From Hyphomonas sp. (GTDB lineage: Bacteria; Pseudomonadota; Alphaproteobacteria; Caulobacterales; Hyphomonadaceae): 64,000 nucleotides of DNA. Where the stretch lies: NCBI GenBank assembly GCA_002700305.1, contig PACZ01000044.1, positions 51,956-115,955 of the forward strand, read 5' to 3'. A model generated the notes under the pieces. It was not told where the DNA came from, made no database searches, and was given only the letters and a program-made list of their open reading frames with translations. Numbering within the stretch: position 1 is the stretch's first letter; each line of letters opens with the position of its first letter. The translations under genes and the position numbers were made by a program. Below, one piece after another: positions 42,478 to 53,108 of this stretch.

Positions 42478-43929
42478 ATGGAAGAACCGGTCGAATCCAT
42501 TGCCGATGAGATCACCGAAGAGGCGGCAGGCGATGTCACCTCTCCGGTCAGCGGTGTCAGCGAAGCGCTGACAGCGGGTGCCTCGCTATTGTCCACGGCC
42601 ACACACTGGCGGGCCCGCCGGGTCCGCCGCGTGGTCAAGATCGAATTGCCGGCCTACCTTCTGGTCCAGTGCAGCTGGTTCATGGCGTTCGGCCTGCAGA
42701 TGGTGCTGTTCCCCTACCTGATCACAGACTCCAACCACCTCCATCGGGATGGCCTGGCGCTTGGCCTCGCCAACATGGCGCTGTCCGGCCCGTCGGTGAT
42801 TTTCCTTCTTCTGGGCGGCGTTGTCGCTGAACGGGCAGACGGCAAGCGGCTGCTGATCCTGCTGCATCTGCTGGCGGCGGCCCCTGCGCTCGCGCTGGCT
42901 GCCTTCGTCTGGAAGGGCACGCTCACCTACCCCGCCATGATCGCCTATGGCCTGACCATCGGCACGGTCGGAGCCTTCATGATGCCGGCCCGCGACTCCA
43001 TCGTGAATGAAGTGGTCGAGCGCCGCGCCCGGGTGGGGTCCGGCGTCACGCTCCAGCTTGGCGTCACCCTCGCCACAATGGCCCAGTTCGTTGCCCAGAT
43101 CGGCGGCCTGATTATCGGCGGATATGCAGACAAGATGACGAAAATGCCGGACTGGATGGGCGGTTTCGGCATCGGCCCGATCCCGGCCGAAAAGCTGCTC
43201 CTGATTCAGGGCTGTGTCCTCTCCCTCGGCGCGATCTTCGCCCTCTGGCTCGGCAAGGGCCGCCAGCTGCTCTCAAGCGGCCGCGGCGTGAAAAGCGCGC
43301 TGGCCGATATTGCTGACGGCTTCCACGCCGTCCGCTCCGACGGAAAACTCTGGGCGATGACAGCCCTGATGTTCGGTGTCGGCATTTTCGTGATCGGCGC
43401 CTTCCTCGTCGTGCTGCCGATCGTCAACCGGGATGTCTACGGCTTCGGGCCGGACGGCATCCGCGACATGTTTGTCACCTTCTGGATGGGCGCGTTTGTC
43501 TCTTCCGTCGTGCTGTCCATTTTCAAACGCATCAAGCGCCAAGGCCGCCTGCTGCTGATCGCGCAGTTCCTGGCGTCCGTCAGCATCCTCCTGATGATGT
43601 GTCCGATCCCGCACTGGGGCTTCCTCACCATTGTGTTCGTCTGGGGCCTCGCCGCCGGTATTTCCATCGCGATGAGCCGGTCCATCGTCCAGGACGCCGC
43701 CCCGAAGGAAAAGCTCGCCCGGGTCCTGTCGATCTACCAGTTGGGCTTCATGGCGGGGGCCCCGTTCGGTGCCTTCCTGATGGGCGCGCTGGTGGACCTG
43801 TTTGGCCCGCAGAAGATCGCCATCGTGCCCGCAGGCGGCATGATCATCCTGATCATCTGGATGGTTTTCTTCACGCCGGTCTGGAACATGAAAGGCTCCG
43901 CCTGGCTCGCGCACCGCGGAGAGGCCTGA
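42478..43929 (+). CDS. MFS transporter
   Basis: A 483-aa major facilitator with about 12 helices after a 55-residue polar, acidic N-terminal tail. Seen: LVQCSWFMAFGLQMVLFPYLIT (helix 1), the conserved loop GGVVAERADGKRLLIL (motif A-like, between helices 2 and 3), and two six-helix halves. Substrate not predictable; family context resembles EntS/enterobactin-exporter-like and multidrug carriers. GGGAGGCGGA directly precedes the ATG. Confidence 0.85.
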   Translation: MEEPVESIADEITEEAAGDVTSPVSGVSEALTAGASLLSTATHWRARRVRRVVKIELPAYLLVQCSWFMAFGLQMVLFPYLITDSNHLHRDGLALGLANMALSGPSVIFLLLGGVVAERADGKRLLILLHLLAAAPALALAAFVWKGTLTYPAMIAYGLTIGTVGAFMMPARDSIVNEVVERRARVGSGVTLQLGVTLATMAQFVAQIGGLIIGGYADKMTKMPDWMGGFGIGPIPAEKLLLIQGCVLSLGAIFALWLGKGRQLLSSGRGVKSALADIADGFHAVRSDGKLWAMTALMFGVGIFVIGAFLVVLPIVNRDVYGFGPDGIRDMFVTFWMGAFVSSVVLSIFKRIKRQGRLLLIAQFLASVSILLMMCPIPHWGFLTIVFVWGLAAGISIAMSRSIVQDAAPKEKLARVLSIYQLGFMAGAPFGAFLMGALVDLFGPQKIAIVPAGGMIILIIWMVFFTPVWNMKGSAWLAHRGEA

Positions 43930-43986
43930 AAAGCGCCGTCATTGCCGGGCTGACAATTGGCCTGAAGCCAATTAACCCGTGCAGTC

Positions 43987-45042
43987 ATGTCATCCCAGCC
44001 ACGCGCCACTGTCCATCTGACGCATATCGTCGCCAACTGGCGCACGCTGGCAGCGCTTCACCCGAAAGCGAACACGTCGGCTGTCGTGAAAGCAAATGCC
44101 TACGGCCTCGGCGCTGACCGCGTCTCGGCAGCGCTTGCATCTGCCGGATGCGATACTTTCTTCGTCGCCTATCCGGAGGAAGGCGCCGTCGTGCGCAAGG
44201 CGGTCGGACCGGCTCCCTCGATCTTCGTCCTGAACGGCCCGGCCCCGGCCTCGATGCACCTTTTCCATACGCACAGTCTGATCGCAGTCCTGAACAGCCC
44301 GGCCCAGACCCGCCTGTGGAGCGATGCGGGCAGTCTGCCCTGCGCGCTGCACTTCGATACCGGCATAAATCGTCTCGGCCTGCCCGCCAGCATGCTGGAA
44401 ACCGAAGGCGAGGCGCTGCGTGGCCTGAACCCGGTCCTGATCATGAGCCATCTGGCCTGCGCCGATGAGCCGGACCATGCGCTGAACGCTGTCCAGCTGG
44501 CGGCATTCCGCAAGATTGCCGAAGCGTTTCCCGGCGTCCCGGCCAGCCTGGCCAATTCGGCGGGCTGTTATCTCGGCCGTGATTACGGCTTTCAGGTCAC
44601 GCGCCCGGGCATCGCGCTTTATGGCGGCTCCATCCCGCCTGCACGCATACAGCTTCAGCATGCCGTGACGCTGGATGCGGAAATTCTGAGCGTCTTCCCT
44701 GTAAAGGCGGGCGAAACCGTAGGCTATGGCGCCACATACACCGCGCCGCAGGATATGATTCTGGCGACCATCGGACTTGGTTATGCGGACGGCGTGCTGC
44801 GTTCAGCGTCCAATTGCTTTATCGGGTGGCTGGATGGCGTGCCCTGCCCGGTAACGGGAAGGGTATCGATGGATCTCATCACGATTGATGTGTCAAAGGC
44901 ACAGCAGTCAGCAAAAGCAGGCGAACGCGTTGAATTCCTCGGCGCGAATGCCAAACTCGAAGACCAGGCCGCGCGGGCAAATACGCTCGGCTACGAATTG
45001 CTTACAGGACTCGGGACCCGTGTCGAACGCCTCTACCCGTAA
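43987..45042 (+). CDS. alr: Alanine racemase
   Basis: PLP-dependent racemase that supplies D-alanine for peptidoglycan; 351 aa. The PLP lysine lies in SAVVKANAYGLGADRV near residue 35; the catalytic Tyr region is GYGATYTAP. LHFDTGINRLGLP and the C-terminal GRVSMDLITIDVS complete the fold. Slightly short but complete. Its 3' end overlaps mlaE by 23 bp, so the cell wall gene and the lipid transporter genes are co-transcribed. Confidence 0.96.
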   Translation: MSSQPRATVHLTHIVANWRTLAALHPKANTSAVVKANAYGLGADRVSAALASAGCDTFFVAYPEEGAVVRKAVGPAPSIFVLNGPAPASMHLFHTHSLIAVLNSPAQTRLWSDAGSLPCALHFDTGINRLGLPASMLETEGEALRGLNPVLIMSHLACADEPDHALNAVQLAAFRKIAEAFPGVPASLANSAGCYLGRDYGFQVTRPGIALYGGSIPPARIQLQHAVTLDAEILSVFPVKAGETVGYGATYTAPQDMILATIGLGYADGVLRSASNCFIGWLDGVPCPVTGRVSMDLITIDVSKAQQSAKAGERVEFLGANAKLEDQAARANTLGYELLTGLGTRVERLYP

Positions 45043-45832
45043 ACGCGGGATACCCAATCCGCTGGCCTGGATCGGCGCAGCAGCACTCGGTCTCTTCGGG
45101 GAGATCGGCCGGCTCACCGTGTTCTCCGCCCGCGTGAAAGCGGCCGCGTTCACGCCGCGCTGGTATTTCGGCCAGATCTGGAAGCAGATCGTCCAGATCG
45201 GGTTTTACTCCCTGCCGGTTGTGGGCCTGTCCGCCATCTTCATCGGCGCGGCCCTCGCCCTCAATATCTATCAGGGCGGCAGCCGGTTCGGCGCTGAGCA
45301 ATTCGTGCCGAACATCGTGGTCCTCGGCATTACGCGCGAACTTGGTGCGACCATCACCGCCCTCATGCTGGCCGGACGGGTCTCTGCCGGGATTTCCGCC
45401 GAGATCGGCGCCATGCGCGTGACAGAGCAGATCGACGCGCTGGAATCCCTGTCCGCCTCTCCCTACCGCTATCTCTATGCCCCGCGCTTCATCGCGGCGA
45501 TTGTCGCCCTGCCGATGCTGGTGCTTGTGGCAGACATTATCGGCGTCATGGGCGGCTGGGCCGTCTCGGTGTTCGGGCTCGGCTTCGACTCGACGGTATA
45601 CCTGCGCAACACGCTGGATTTCGTCACGCGAAACGACGTGCTGACAGGCCTGATCAAAGCCGTCGTATTCGGCGCGGTGATCGCCCTGATGGGCTGCTAC
45701 CAGGGCGACAAATCCAAGGCTGGCGCCACGGGCGTCGGCCGGGCCGCCACGCTGTCCATGGTTGGCGCCGCAGTCCTGGTGCTGGCCAGCAACTACATCA
45801 TGTCGACCCTCTTCGTGGAGTTTGGTCTGTGA
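45020..45832 (+). CDS. mlaE: MlaE-family ABC permease
   Basis: A 270-aa inner-membrane permease of phospholipid (Mla-type) transport. Family motifs: YFGQIWKQIVQIGFYSLPVVGLSAIFIGAALALN and the core FVPNIVVLGITRELGATITALMLAGRVSAGISAEIGAMRVTEQIDALE. GTG start at 45020 follows ACAGGA. It overlaps alr (23 bp) and mlaF (GTGA, 4 bp). No mlaD or mlaB follows in the cluster; the periplasmic partner must be encoded elsewhere or be absent. Confidence 0.93.
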   Translation: MSNASTRKRGIPNPLAWIGAAALGLFGEIGRLTVFSARVKAAAFTPRWYFGQIWKQIVQIGFYSLPVVGLSAIFIGAALALNIYQGGSRFGAEQFVPNIVVLGITRELGATITALMLAGRVSAGISAEIGAMRVTEQIDALESLSASPYRYLYAPRFIAAIVALPMLVLVADIIGVMGGWAVSVFGLGFDSTVYLRNTLDFVTRNDVLTGLIKAVVFGAVIALMGCYQGDKSKAGATGVGRAATLSMVGAAVLVLASNYIMSTLFVEFGL

Positions 45833-46593
45833 CGACACCCATTCTCAGCCTGCAGAATGTCGAAAAGCGTTTCGGCAAGAACCATGTTCTCCGCGGCGTG
45901 ACGCTGGATGTTGCGCCCGGCGAAAGCCTCGTCGTGATTGGCGGGTCCGGTTCCGGCAAATCGGTGATGCTGAAAAATGCCCTCGGCCTGATGACACCGG
46001 ACTCCGGCCAGATCCTGTTCAACGGCGAAGACGTCACGCAGTCACGCAGCAAGACCCGCGACCGGATGCGTGAACGCGTTGGCATGCTGTTCCAGTCCGG
46101 CGCCCTGTTCGACTCCCTGACTGTCTGGGAGAATGTCGCTTTCCGGCTTGTGAACTCCGGCATCGTCAAACGGTCCAAGGCGAAGGATCGCGCCATTGAG
46201 ACCCTGAGCAAGGTGCGCCTTGGCTCAGATGTTGCCGACCTTTACCCGGCAGAGATTTCCGGCGGGATGCAGAAGCGCGTCTCGCTCGCCCGCTCCATCA
46301 TCTCGAAGCCCGACCTGATCTTTTTCGATGAGCCGACAACGGGTCTCGACCCGATTACGGCGGATGCGATCAACGATCTCATCATCGAACAGGTGCGCGG
46401 GCTTGGCGCCGCGACCGTGACCATCACGCACGACATGTCCTCGGCCCGCAAGATTGCCGACGAAGTGGCCATGCTGTTCGAAGGCAAGATCATCTGGCGC
46501 GGCAAGGCATCGGAAGTGGACAATAGCGGCAATCCCTATGTCGACCAGTTCGTCCACGGACGGGCTGACGGGCCAATCCAGCCCGCACTGTAG
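45829..46593 (+). CDS. mlaF: MlaF-family ABC ATPase
   Basis: A 254-aa ATP-binding subunit of the MlaE permease. Walker A GGSGSGKS, Q-loop FQSGALFDSLTVWENV, signature ISGGMQKRV and Walker B DLIFFDEPTTGLDP. The N-terminal FGKNHVLRGVTLDVAPGE and the IEQVRGLGAATVTITHDMSSARKIADEVAML segments match MlaF. The start is GTG at 45829, nested in the mlaE stop (GTGA). Confidence 0.95.
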   Translation: MTTPILSLQNVEKRFGKNHVLRGVTLDVAPGESLVVIGGSGSGKSVMLKNALGLMTPDSGQILFNGEDVTQSRSKTRDRMRERVGMLFQSGALFDSLTVWENVAFRLVNSGIVKRSKAKDRAIETLSKVRLGSDVADLYPAEISGGMQKRVSLARSIISKPDLIFFDEPTTGLDPITADAINDLIIEQVRGLGAATVTITHDMSSARKIADEVAMLFEGKIIWRGKASEVDNSGNPYVDQFVHGRADGPIQPAL

Positions 46594-46599
46594 GTCCGG

Positions 46600-48228
46600 C
46601 TAGTCCACCTTCACCAGGGGACAGGCGATCCAGTGCGCCTGCTCGTTGTCGACGCTGGTGACAAAGTCGCCGCAGGTTTCACGGTCTGCCACCAGACCCA
46701 GCTCATCCCGCAGACGCGAGAAGATGACCGGCAAGGCATCGATGCCCTCGTCCGAGCCGACATCCACCATGACAGCTACAAATGGGCCGTCGGAGGCATC
46801 GATCCGCTGTCGGACCATCTGTTTCAGCACCCGTTCCGCCCCATCGGCCCAGCCTTGCGTCTGGGTGAACATGAAAGTGGCCGACTCCGGAAGGTAAGCA
46901 GCCAGGAAGGAAGACGGATAAGGGCCGGTGAAGATCACGTCGGCATTTTCGAAGTCAACAGATGCCGGCGCCTCGACCTGTATGTATGGCCCCCACAAAT
47001 CAGGGAGGGGAACTCGGCGCAACGACACCACGTTCGCCGCGATCAGGCAGACGGCAAGCATGCCGCCAAACCAGCCGAGCGCGCGCCGCGTCTCTCCGAG
47101 GGCTGGCCAGACGAGCAGGAGCGATGCCGCAAACACAAGCGGGCTGATCATCCAGACCGACATGGCATAGCGGCCAACCATGAACAGGGGGAACCAGACG
47201 ACCAGTGTGGCCAGGCCTCCGGCGCATACCGTCATCACGGCGCGCGGCGGCATCTGCGCTCCGTGCCCCTTCGCCTGGTAAGCGCGGTGTGCCACCCAGC
47301 CGAGGATCAGGAGCGCAATGTAGAAAAAGGCGATCGGCAAGTCCTGCATCCAGGTCGTTCCGAACTCATTGTACGGACGTGAGGCTGCGTTGACCGGATA
47401 GAAAAGGACATCCCAGATGCTTTGTGCCGGAGTGCGTTCGTCGCGGAAATTTTCCAGAGGGCCGAAGGGGGATTTGAACACACCATTGGCCATCGGGAAC
47501 ACCGGATTGCCGACCACGGTCCAGAGTTTCCACATCCACCAGCCGCCTGTCAGCAGGATACCTGCCAGACCCGCGACACCCGCAGCGGCGACGGCCTCCA
47601 GCCGTGTGCGCACACCGGGCACGGCAACAAGGATCGCAGCGGCGATGCCAGCGGCATGGATCACAGAAGTCAGCTTCAGCCCGACGGACAGCCCCACCAG
47701 AAAGGCTGCCACACCTGCCCGCTTCCAGCCCGGCGGCGCGCCATCTTTCGGCACCAGAACAAGCAAGGCGAGAATGAAAAGCCCGGCGCTCCAATGGTCC
47801 ACACGGATGCTCGCGGTCACCGTCAGCATGGCGTAGTTGAAGAAGCCTGCCAGGGCGAGCAGCAGCGCGCTGACCCGGTTGTCATGACCGACAGACGCCA
47901 GAACCCGGCGGCAAAGCAGATAGAGCGGGATCAGGATCGCGGCCTGCAAGGAGCCCAGAAGAAAACTCACGACCGCAGCCGGAAACGTCTCGATCAGCGC
48001 CTGAGCAATCATGTGGCTGACCGGATTGAAGTAGGTGTGCATGCCCGACGGGGCGAGATCGCGCTCCAGCCGTCCGTTCAGCGCCGACCAGCCGTCCTGA
48101 ATATGATAGTGCAACACATCGAAGCCAACCTCGATCGGCGTGACCACGCAGAACAGCGCCCAGCCGAAAACCCACGCCAGCGCCCAGCGCAGCGCCCAAC
48201 GGTCCAGCGATGTCTCTAACATTGCCAT
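46600..48228 (-). CDS. GT-C-like multi-pass membrane protein
   Basis: A 542-aa protein with about ten or more membrane helices. The N-terminal loop after helix 1 has GFDVLHYHIQDGWSALNGRLERDL, and the later FNPVSHMIAQALI; such acidic/aromatic loops are common in GT-C glycosyltransferases that use polyprenyl-linked sugars. No precise family recognised. The C-terminal 100 residues form a soluble domain (VDVGSDEGIDALPVIFSRLR). Convergent with mlaF (6-bp gap). Confidence 0.7.
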   Translation of the reverse strand: MAMLETSLDRWALRWALAWVFGWALFCVVTPIEVGFDVLHYHIQDGWSALNGRLERDLAPSGMHTYFNPVSHMIAQALIETFPAAVVSFLLGSLQAAILIPLYLLCRRVLASVGHDNRVSALLLALAGFFNYAMLTVTASIRVDHWSAGLFILALLVLVPKDGAPPGWKRAGVAAFLVGLSVGLKLTSVIHAAGIAAAILVAVPGVRTRLEAVAAAGVAGLAGILLTGGWWMWKLWTVVGNPVFPMANGVFKSPFGPLENFRDERTPAQSIWDVLFYPVNAASRPYNEFGTTWMQDLPIAFFYIALLILGWVAHRAYQAKGHGAQMPPRAVMTVCAGGLATLVVWFPLFMVGRYAMSVWMISPLVFAASLLLVWPALGETRRALGWFGGMLAVCLIAANVVSLRRVPLPDLWGPYIQVEAPASVDFENADVIFTGPYPSSFLAAYLPESATFMFTQTQGWADGAERVLKQMVRQRIDASDGPFVAVMVDVGSDEGIDALPVIFSRLRDELGLVADRETCGDFVTSVDNEQAHWIACPLVKVD

Positions 48229-48330
48229 TCAAAGGCCCCCCGGTCGCCCATCCACCCATAAGCCGCAAGCGCCAAGGAAGCGTAAACTATGCGGCTTGCC
48301 CGGCTGGCATATAGTCGTCAAAAGGCCAGC

Positions 48331-48876
48331 ATGGACGATAAGAAGCTCTCGAAACGCCTGAGCCTGATCCTCCGGCACCAGCCGGAAAAGGCCGGTCTTG
48401 TGCTCGGTGATGGTGGTTGGGTCGGCGTTGACGCCCTTCTGGCTGGCCTTGAATCGATTGGCTGGGGCATGTCTGTGGAAGATCTGCACCGCATTGTCGA
48501 AACCAATGACAAGAAACGGTTCTCCCTCTCGGAAGATCAACAGATGATCCGGGCCGCGCAGGGCCATTCGGTGGAGATTGTGAACGATCTTGAGCCGGTC
48601 ACGCCGCCGGAATTCCTGTTCCACGGCACGGCGACGCGTTTCCTTGATGCAATCCTTGAGGATGGGCTGAAGGCCATGTCCCGCCAGCACGTCCACCTCT
48701 CTGCCGATCGGGAGACCGCCACGAAGGTCGGGCAGCGGCATGGCCGGCCGGTCGTTCTCACCGTGGCGGCAGGCCGGATGCATGCGGATGGCCAGACTTT
48801 CTTCCAGGCGGACAATGGCGTCTGGCTGACGGCGCACGTTCCGGCTGCCTACCTGTCGCAGCCATCAGATCCCTGA
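48331..48876 (+). CDS. kptA: RNA 2'-phosphotransferase (KptA/Tpt1)
   Basis: A 181-aa enzyme that moves a 2'-phosphate from RNA to NAD+, making ADP-ribose 1'',2''-cyclic phosphate; in yeast Tpt1 it ends tRNA splicing. Family signatures: KLSKRLSLILRHQPEKAGL with the R15-H16 pair, KRFSLSEDQQMIRAAQGHS, FHGTATRFLDAILEDGLKAMSRQHVHLS, and the NAD-site stretch DNGVWLTAHVP. The ATG at 48331 is the family start. The bacterial substrate is unknown, since no 2'-phosphate-making splicing pathway is known in most bacteria. Single-gene unit. Confidence 0.93.
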   Translation: MDDKKLSKRLSLILRHQPEKAGLVLGDGGWVGVDALLAGLESIGWGMSVEDLHRIVETNDKKRFSLSEDQQMIRAAQGHSVEIVNDLEPVTPPEFLFHGTATRFLDAILEDGLKAMSRQHVHLSADRETATKVGQRHGRPVVLTVAAGRMHADGQTFFQADNGVWLTAHVPAAYLSQPSDP

Positions 48877-48958
48877 ACTGGCTGAGGCCCAAAATCCGGC
48901 GCATTCCCTGCCGAAACTGCCTCTTCCGCATGTCCGCGAAGCCCGTTAGGTCAATGTG

Positions 48959-50341
48959 ATGGCCAAAACCGCTACCACCGCCTTTGTCTGCCAGTCCTGT
49001 GGCGAAGTGCACTCCAAATGGAGCGGCAAGTGTAATGGCTGCGGGGAATGGAACACGCTGGTGGAAGAAGTCACCGGCGGCGTTCCCGGCGGTCTTGCTG
49101 CGCCGAAGAGGGGCACAAAACGCTCCAGCAAGGTGGAGTTCGTTGCGCTGAATGACACAGCCGAGGCGCCTGCCCGCATTGTCATGGGAGTGGACGAACT
49201 GGACCGGGTGTTCGGCGGCGGCATTGTGCCCTCCTCCGCGACGCTGATCGGCGGGGATCCCGGCATCGGCAAATCGACGCTATTGCTGCAGGTTGCCGCG
49301 CGGCTGGCCCGCAACGGGCTGAAGACGGTCTATGTCTCCGGCGAGGAAGCCGCGCCCCAAATCCAGGACCGCGCCAAGCGCCTCAAAGTGGCGGAAAGCC
49401 CTGTGCAGCTCGCGACGGAAACGGACTTACGCAAGATCATAAGCGCCCTAAAGGCTGCTGAACCGGACTTTGTCGTGATCGACTCGATCCAGACGCTCTG
49501 GTCAGACAGCCTGGAAGCCGCCCCGGGTTCTGTCGCCCAGGTCCGGGCCTGCGCGCAGGAGCTGACCCGCTGGGCCAAGAAGTCCGGCGCGGCACTCGTC
49601 CTCGTCGGCCATGTCACCAAGGAAGGCACCATCGCCGGCCCGCGCGTGGTGGAGCATATGGTGGACGCCGTCTTCTATTTCGAAGGCGAGCGCGGCCACC
49701 AGTTCCGCATCCTGCGCGCCGTGAAGAACCGGTTCGGCCCGACCGACGAGATCGGCATTTTCGAGATGCACCAGTACGGCCTCGCCCCGGCGAAGGAACC
49801 GTCAGCCCTGTTCCTCAGCGCCGATGGCGAAAGCGAAGGCGGCGCGGCGGTGTTTGCGGCTATGGAAGGCTCCCGCCCTGTGCTGGCCGAGGTCCAGGCC
49901 CTAGTCGCCAAGAGCGCCTATGGCACGCCGCGGCGCAGCGTCGTCGGCTGGGATTCCGGGCGCCTCGCCATGTTGCTGGCCGTGCTGGAAGCGCGTTGCG
50001 GCATCACGCTGGCGGGGATGGACGTCTATCTCTCCGTCGCCGGAGGTTACAAAATCATGGAGCCTGCCGGCGACCTCTCCGCCGCCGCGGCCCTGCTCAC
50101 ATCGCTCTCGGCCAATCCCGCGCCGGAACGCAGCGTCTTCTTCGGCGAAGTCGCCCTGTCTGGCGCCGTGCGCCCGGTCAGCCGGATGGAACAGCGGCTG
50201 AAGGAAGCCGAGCGTCTCGGTTTTGAACGGGCTTTTGTCCCGGAAGGCGCACCGACCGCAGTGGATGGCTTGACCGTGACGCCGATTAAACGGCTTATCG
50301 ACCTTGTGGAGTTGCTTGCCCCGGACGCACTGAATGCTTGA
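48959..50341 (+). CDS. radA: DNA repair protein RadA
   Basis: A 460-aa RecA-like branch-migration ATPase. N-terminal zinc site C11/C14/C25/C28, Walker A GGDPGIGKST near residue 100, the RadA-specific KNRFG motif (VKNRFGPTDEIGIFEM), and the C-terminal Lon-like domain (GMDVYLSVAGGYKI, PVSRMEQRLKEAERLGF). The ATG at 48959 is preferred to a GTG 3 nt upstream. radA-cvpA-purF is a common proteobacterial order. Confidence 0.97.
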   Translation: MAKTATTAFVCQSCGEVHSKWSGKCNGCGEWNTLVEEVTGGVPGGLAAPKRGTKRSSKVEFVALNDTAEAPARIVMGVDELDRVFGGGIVPSSATLIGGDPGIGKSTLLLQVAARLARNGLKTVYVSGEEAAPQIQDRAKRLKVAESPVQLATETDLRKIISALKAAEPDFVVIDSIQTLWSDSLEAAPGSVAQVRACAQELTRWAKKSGAALVLVGHVTKEGTIAGPRVVEHMVDAVFYFEGERGHQFRILRAVKNRFGPTDEIGIFEMHQYGLAPAKEPSALFLSADGESEGGAAVFAAMEGSRPVLAEVQALVAKSAYGTPRRSVVGWDSGRLAMLLAVLEARCGITLAGMDVYLSVAGGYKIMEPAGDLSAAAALLTSLSANPAPERSVFFGEVALSGAVRPVSRMEQRLKEAERLGFERAFVPEGAPTAVDGLTVTPIKRLIDLVELLAPDALNA

Positions 50342-50879
50342 GTCCATTACAGCTTTCGACGGAATCGCGCTGGCGGTTGTTGTGATCTCAGGGATCATGG
50401 GATTTGCCCGTGGATTTCTCAGGGAACTGGCGACGCTCGGCGCCTTTATCGGCGCGCTGGCCGCTGCCTATTACGCCCGCGTCTTTTTCCATGATGACCT
50501 GTCTGCCCTTCTGCCGCCGAATCTGGCGCCCTGGACGGCGGATGTGATTCTGCTGATCGTTGCCTTCATCATCGTTTATGTGCTGATCGCATGGCTTGGG
50601 CAGCGACTTTCGAAAAATATCCATGGCGCCGAAGGCATTGGCATGTTCGATCATGTGGCCGGCGCGGTGTTCGGCGTGCTGCGCGGCTTCGTAGCCCTTG
50701 TTTTCTTTGTAGTCCTTCTTGGTCTGGTGCTCGAACAGAACCGGATTCCGAACTTCATTCAGAACGGAATGACCTATCCTCCGCTGCGCGATCTGGCCGA
50801 TTTCGTGAACGTCGAGGCGGCCAAGGTGGGAAAAGAGGTGCAAGCCCCCCTTTCCTCGGAGGAGGAAAACGGGCAATAG
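50334..50879 (+). CDS. cvpA: CvpA family membrane protein
   Basis: A 181-aa inner-membrane protein linked to colicin V production and to envelope homeostasis. Four helices: ALAVVVISGIMGFARGF, LGAFIGALAAAYYARVF, VILLIVAFIIVYVLIAWLG, GVLRGFVALVFFVVLLGLVL. FARGFLRELATLGAFIGALAA is the CvpA hallmark. It overlaps radA by 8 bp and precedes purF by 39 bp. Confidence 0.93.
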   Translation: MLESITAFDGIALAVVVISGIMGFARGFLRELATLGAFIGALAAAYYARVFFHDDLSALLPPNLAPWTADVILLIVAFIIVYVLIAWLGQRLSKNIHGAEGIGMFDHVAGAVFGVLRGFVALVFFVVLLGLVLEQNRIPNFIQNGMTYPPLRDLADFVNVEAAKVGKEVQAPLSSEEENGQ

Positions 50880-50918
50880 GCCCCTGTCGCAAGTCTGTCA
50901 TTCAGGAGCGCCTGTCGT

Positions 50919-52370
<1,452 letters not shown>

Positions 52371-52391
52371 GGCCTGCGCTAGACGCGCGGC

Positions 52392-53108
52392 ATGACCCAG
52401 CCTCGTCTCATCCTCGTCACCGGCGCCTCCCGCGGCATCGGCCGGTCTGCAGCCCTTCACCTCGCAAAACAGGGTGACGTGGTCATCGCCGTTGCCCGTT
52501 CGAAACTTGCCCTCGAAAAGCTGGACGACGAGATCCGCGCCGCCGGCAGCGAAGCCGTGCTGGTGCCGATGGACCTGAAGGACACCAAGGGGATCGAAAC
52601 GCTCGGCAAGGTGATCGGCGAACAGTTCGGCCGCCTTGACGGCTTTATCGCAAATGCGGGCATCCTCGGCTCTCTGGGGCCGCTGGAAACCTGCGGGCCT
52701 CGCAGTTTCGACGAAGTGATCGCGGTGAACCTGACCGCCAATTTTCACCTGATCCGCGCCCTCGGCCCGTGGCTGCACAAATCAGATGCCCCGCGCACCG
52801 TGTTCGTCACCTCCGGCGTTGCGCGCCACCCCCGCGCCTTCTGGGGCCCCTACCAGGCTGCAAAGGCCGGGCTGGAAGCCATGGTGCTCGGCTGGGCCGA
52901 CGAGCAGGAAAACTTCCCGCTGCGCGCCAACCTGTTTAATCCCGGCGGCACGCGCACCGACATGCGCGCTCAGGCCATGCCCGGCGAAGACCCGATGACC
53001 CTTCCGTCTTCGGATGATGTCGCGGCAGAACTGGTGAAACTCGTCAACAAGGACGAGACACGCACCGGACAACTGATCAACTATCGCGATATCGCTGCTG
53101 GCCGTTAA
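52392..53108 (+). CDS. Short-chain dehydrogenase/reductase
   Basis: A 238-aa SDR oxidoreductase. Cofactor motif TGASRGIGRSAAL at residues 10-22, NAG in FIANAGILGSLG, and the catalytic YxxxK in GPYQAAKAG. The catalytic Ser is in VTSGVARHP. It resembles the YciK-like branch by the low substrate-defining detail. Starts 21 bp after purF and shares the stop/start base (TAATG) with the GNAT gene, so it is in the same transcription unit. Confidence 0.9.
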   Translation: MTQPRLILVTGASRGIGRSAALHLAKQGDVVIAVARSKLALEKLDDEIRAAGSEAVLVPMDLKDTKGIETLGKVIGEQFGRLDGFIANAGILGSLGPLETCGPRSFDEVIAVNLTANFHLIRALGPWLHKSDAPRTVFVTSGVARHPRAFWGPYQAAKAGLEAMVLGWADEQENFPLRANLFNPGGTRTDMRAQAMPGEDPMTLPSSDDVAAELVKLVNKDETRTGQLINYRDIAAGR

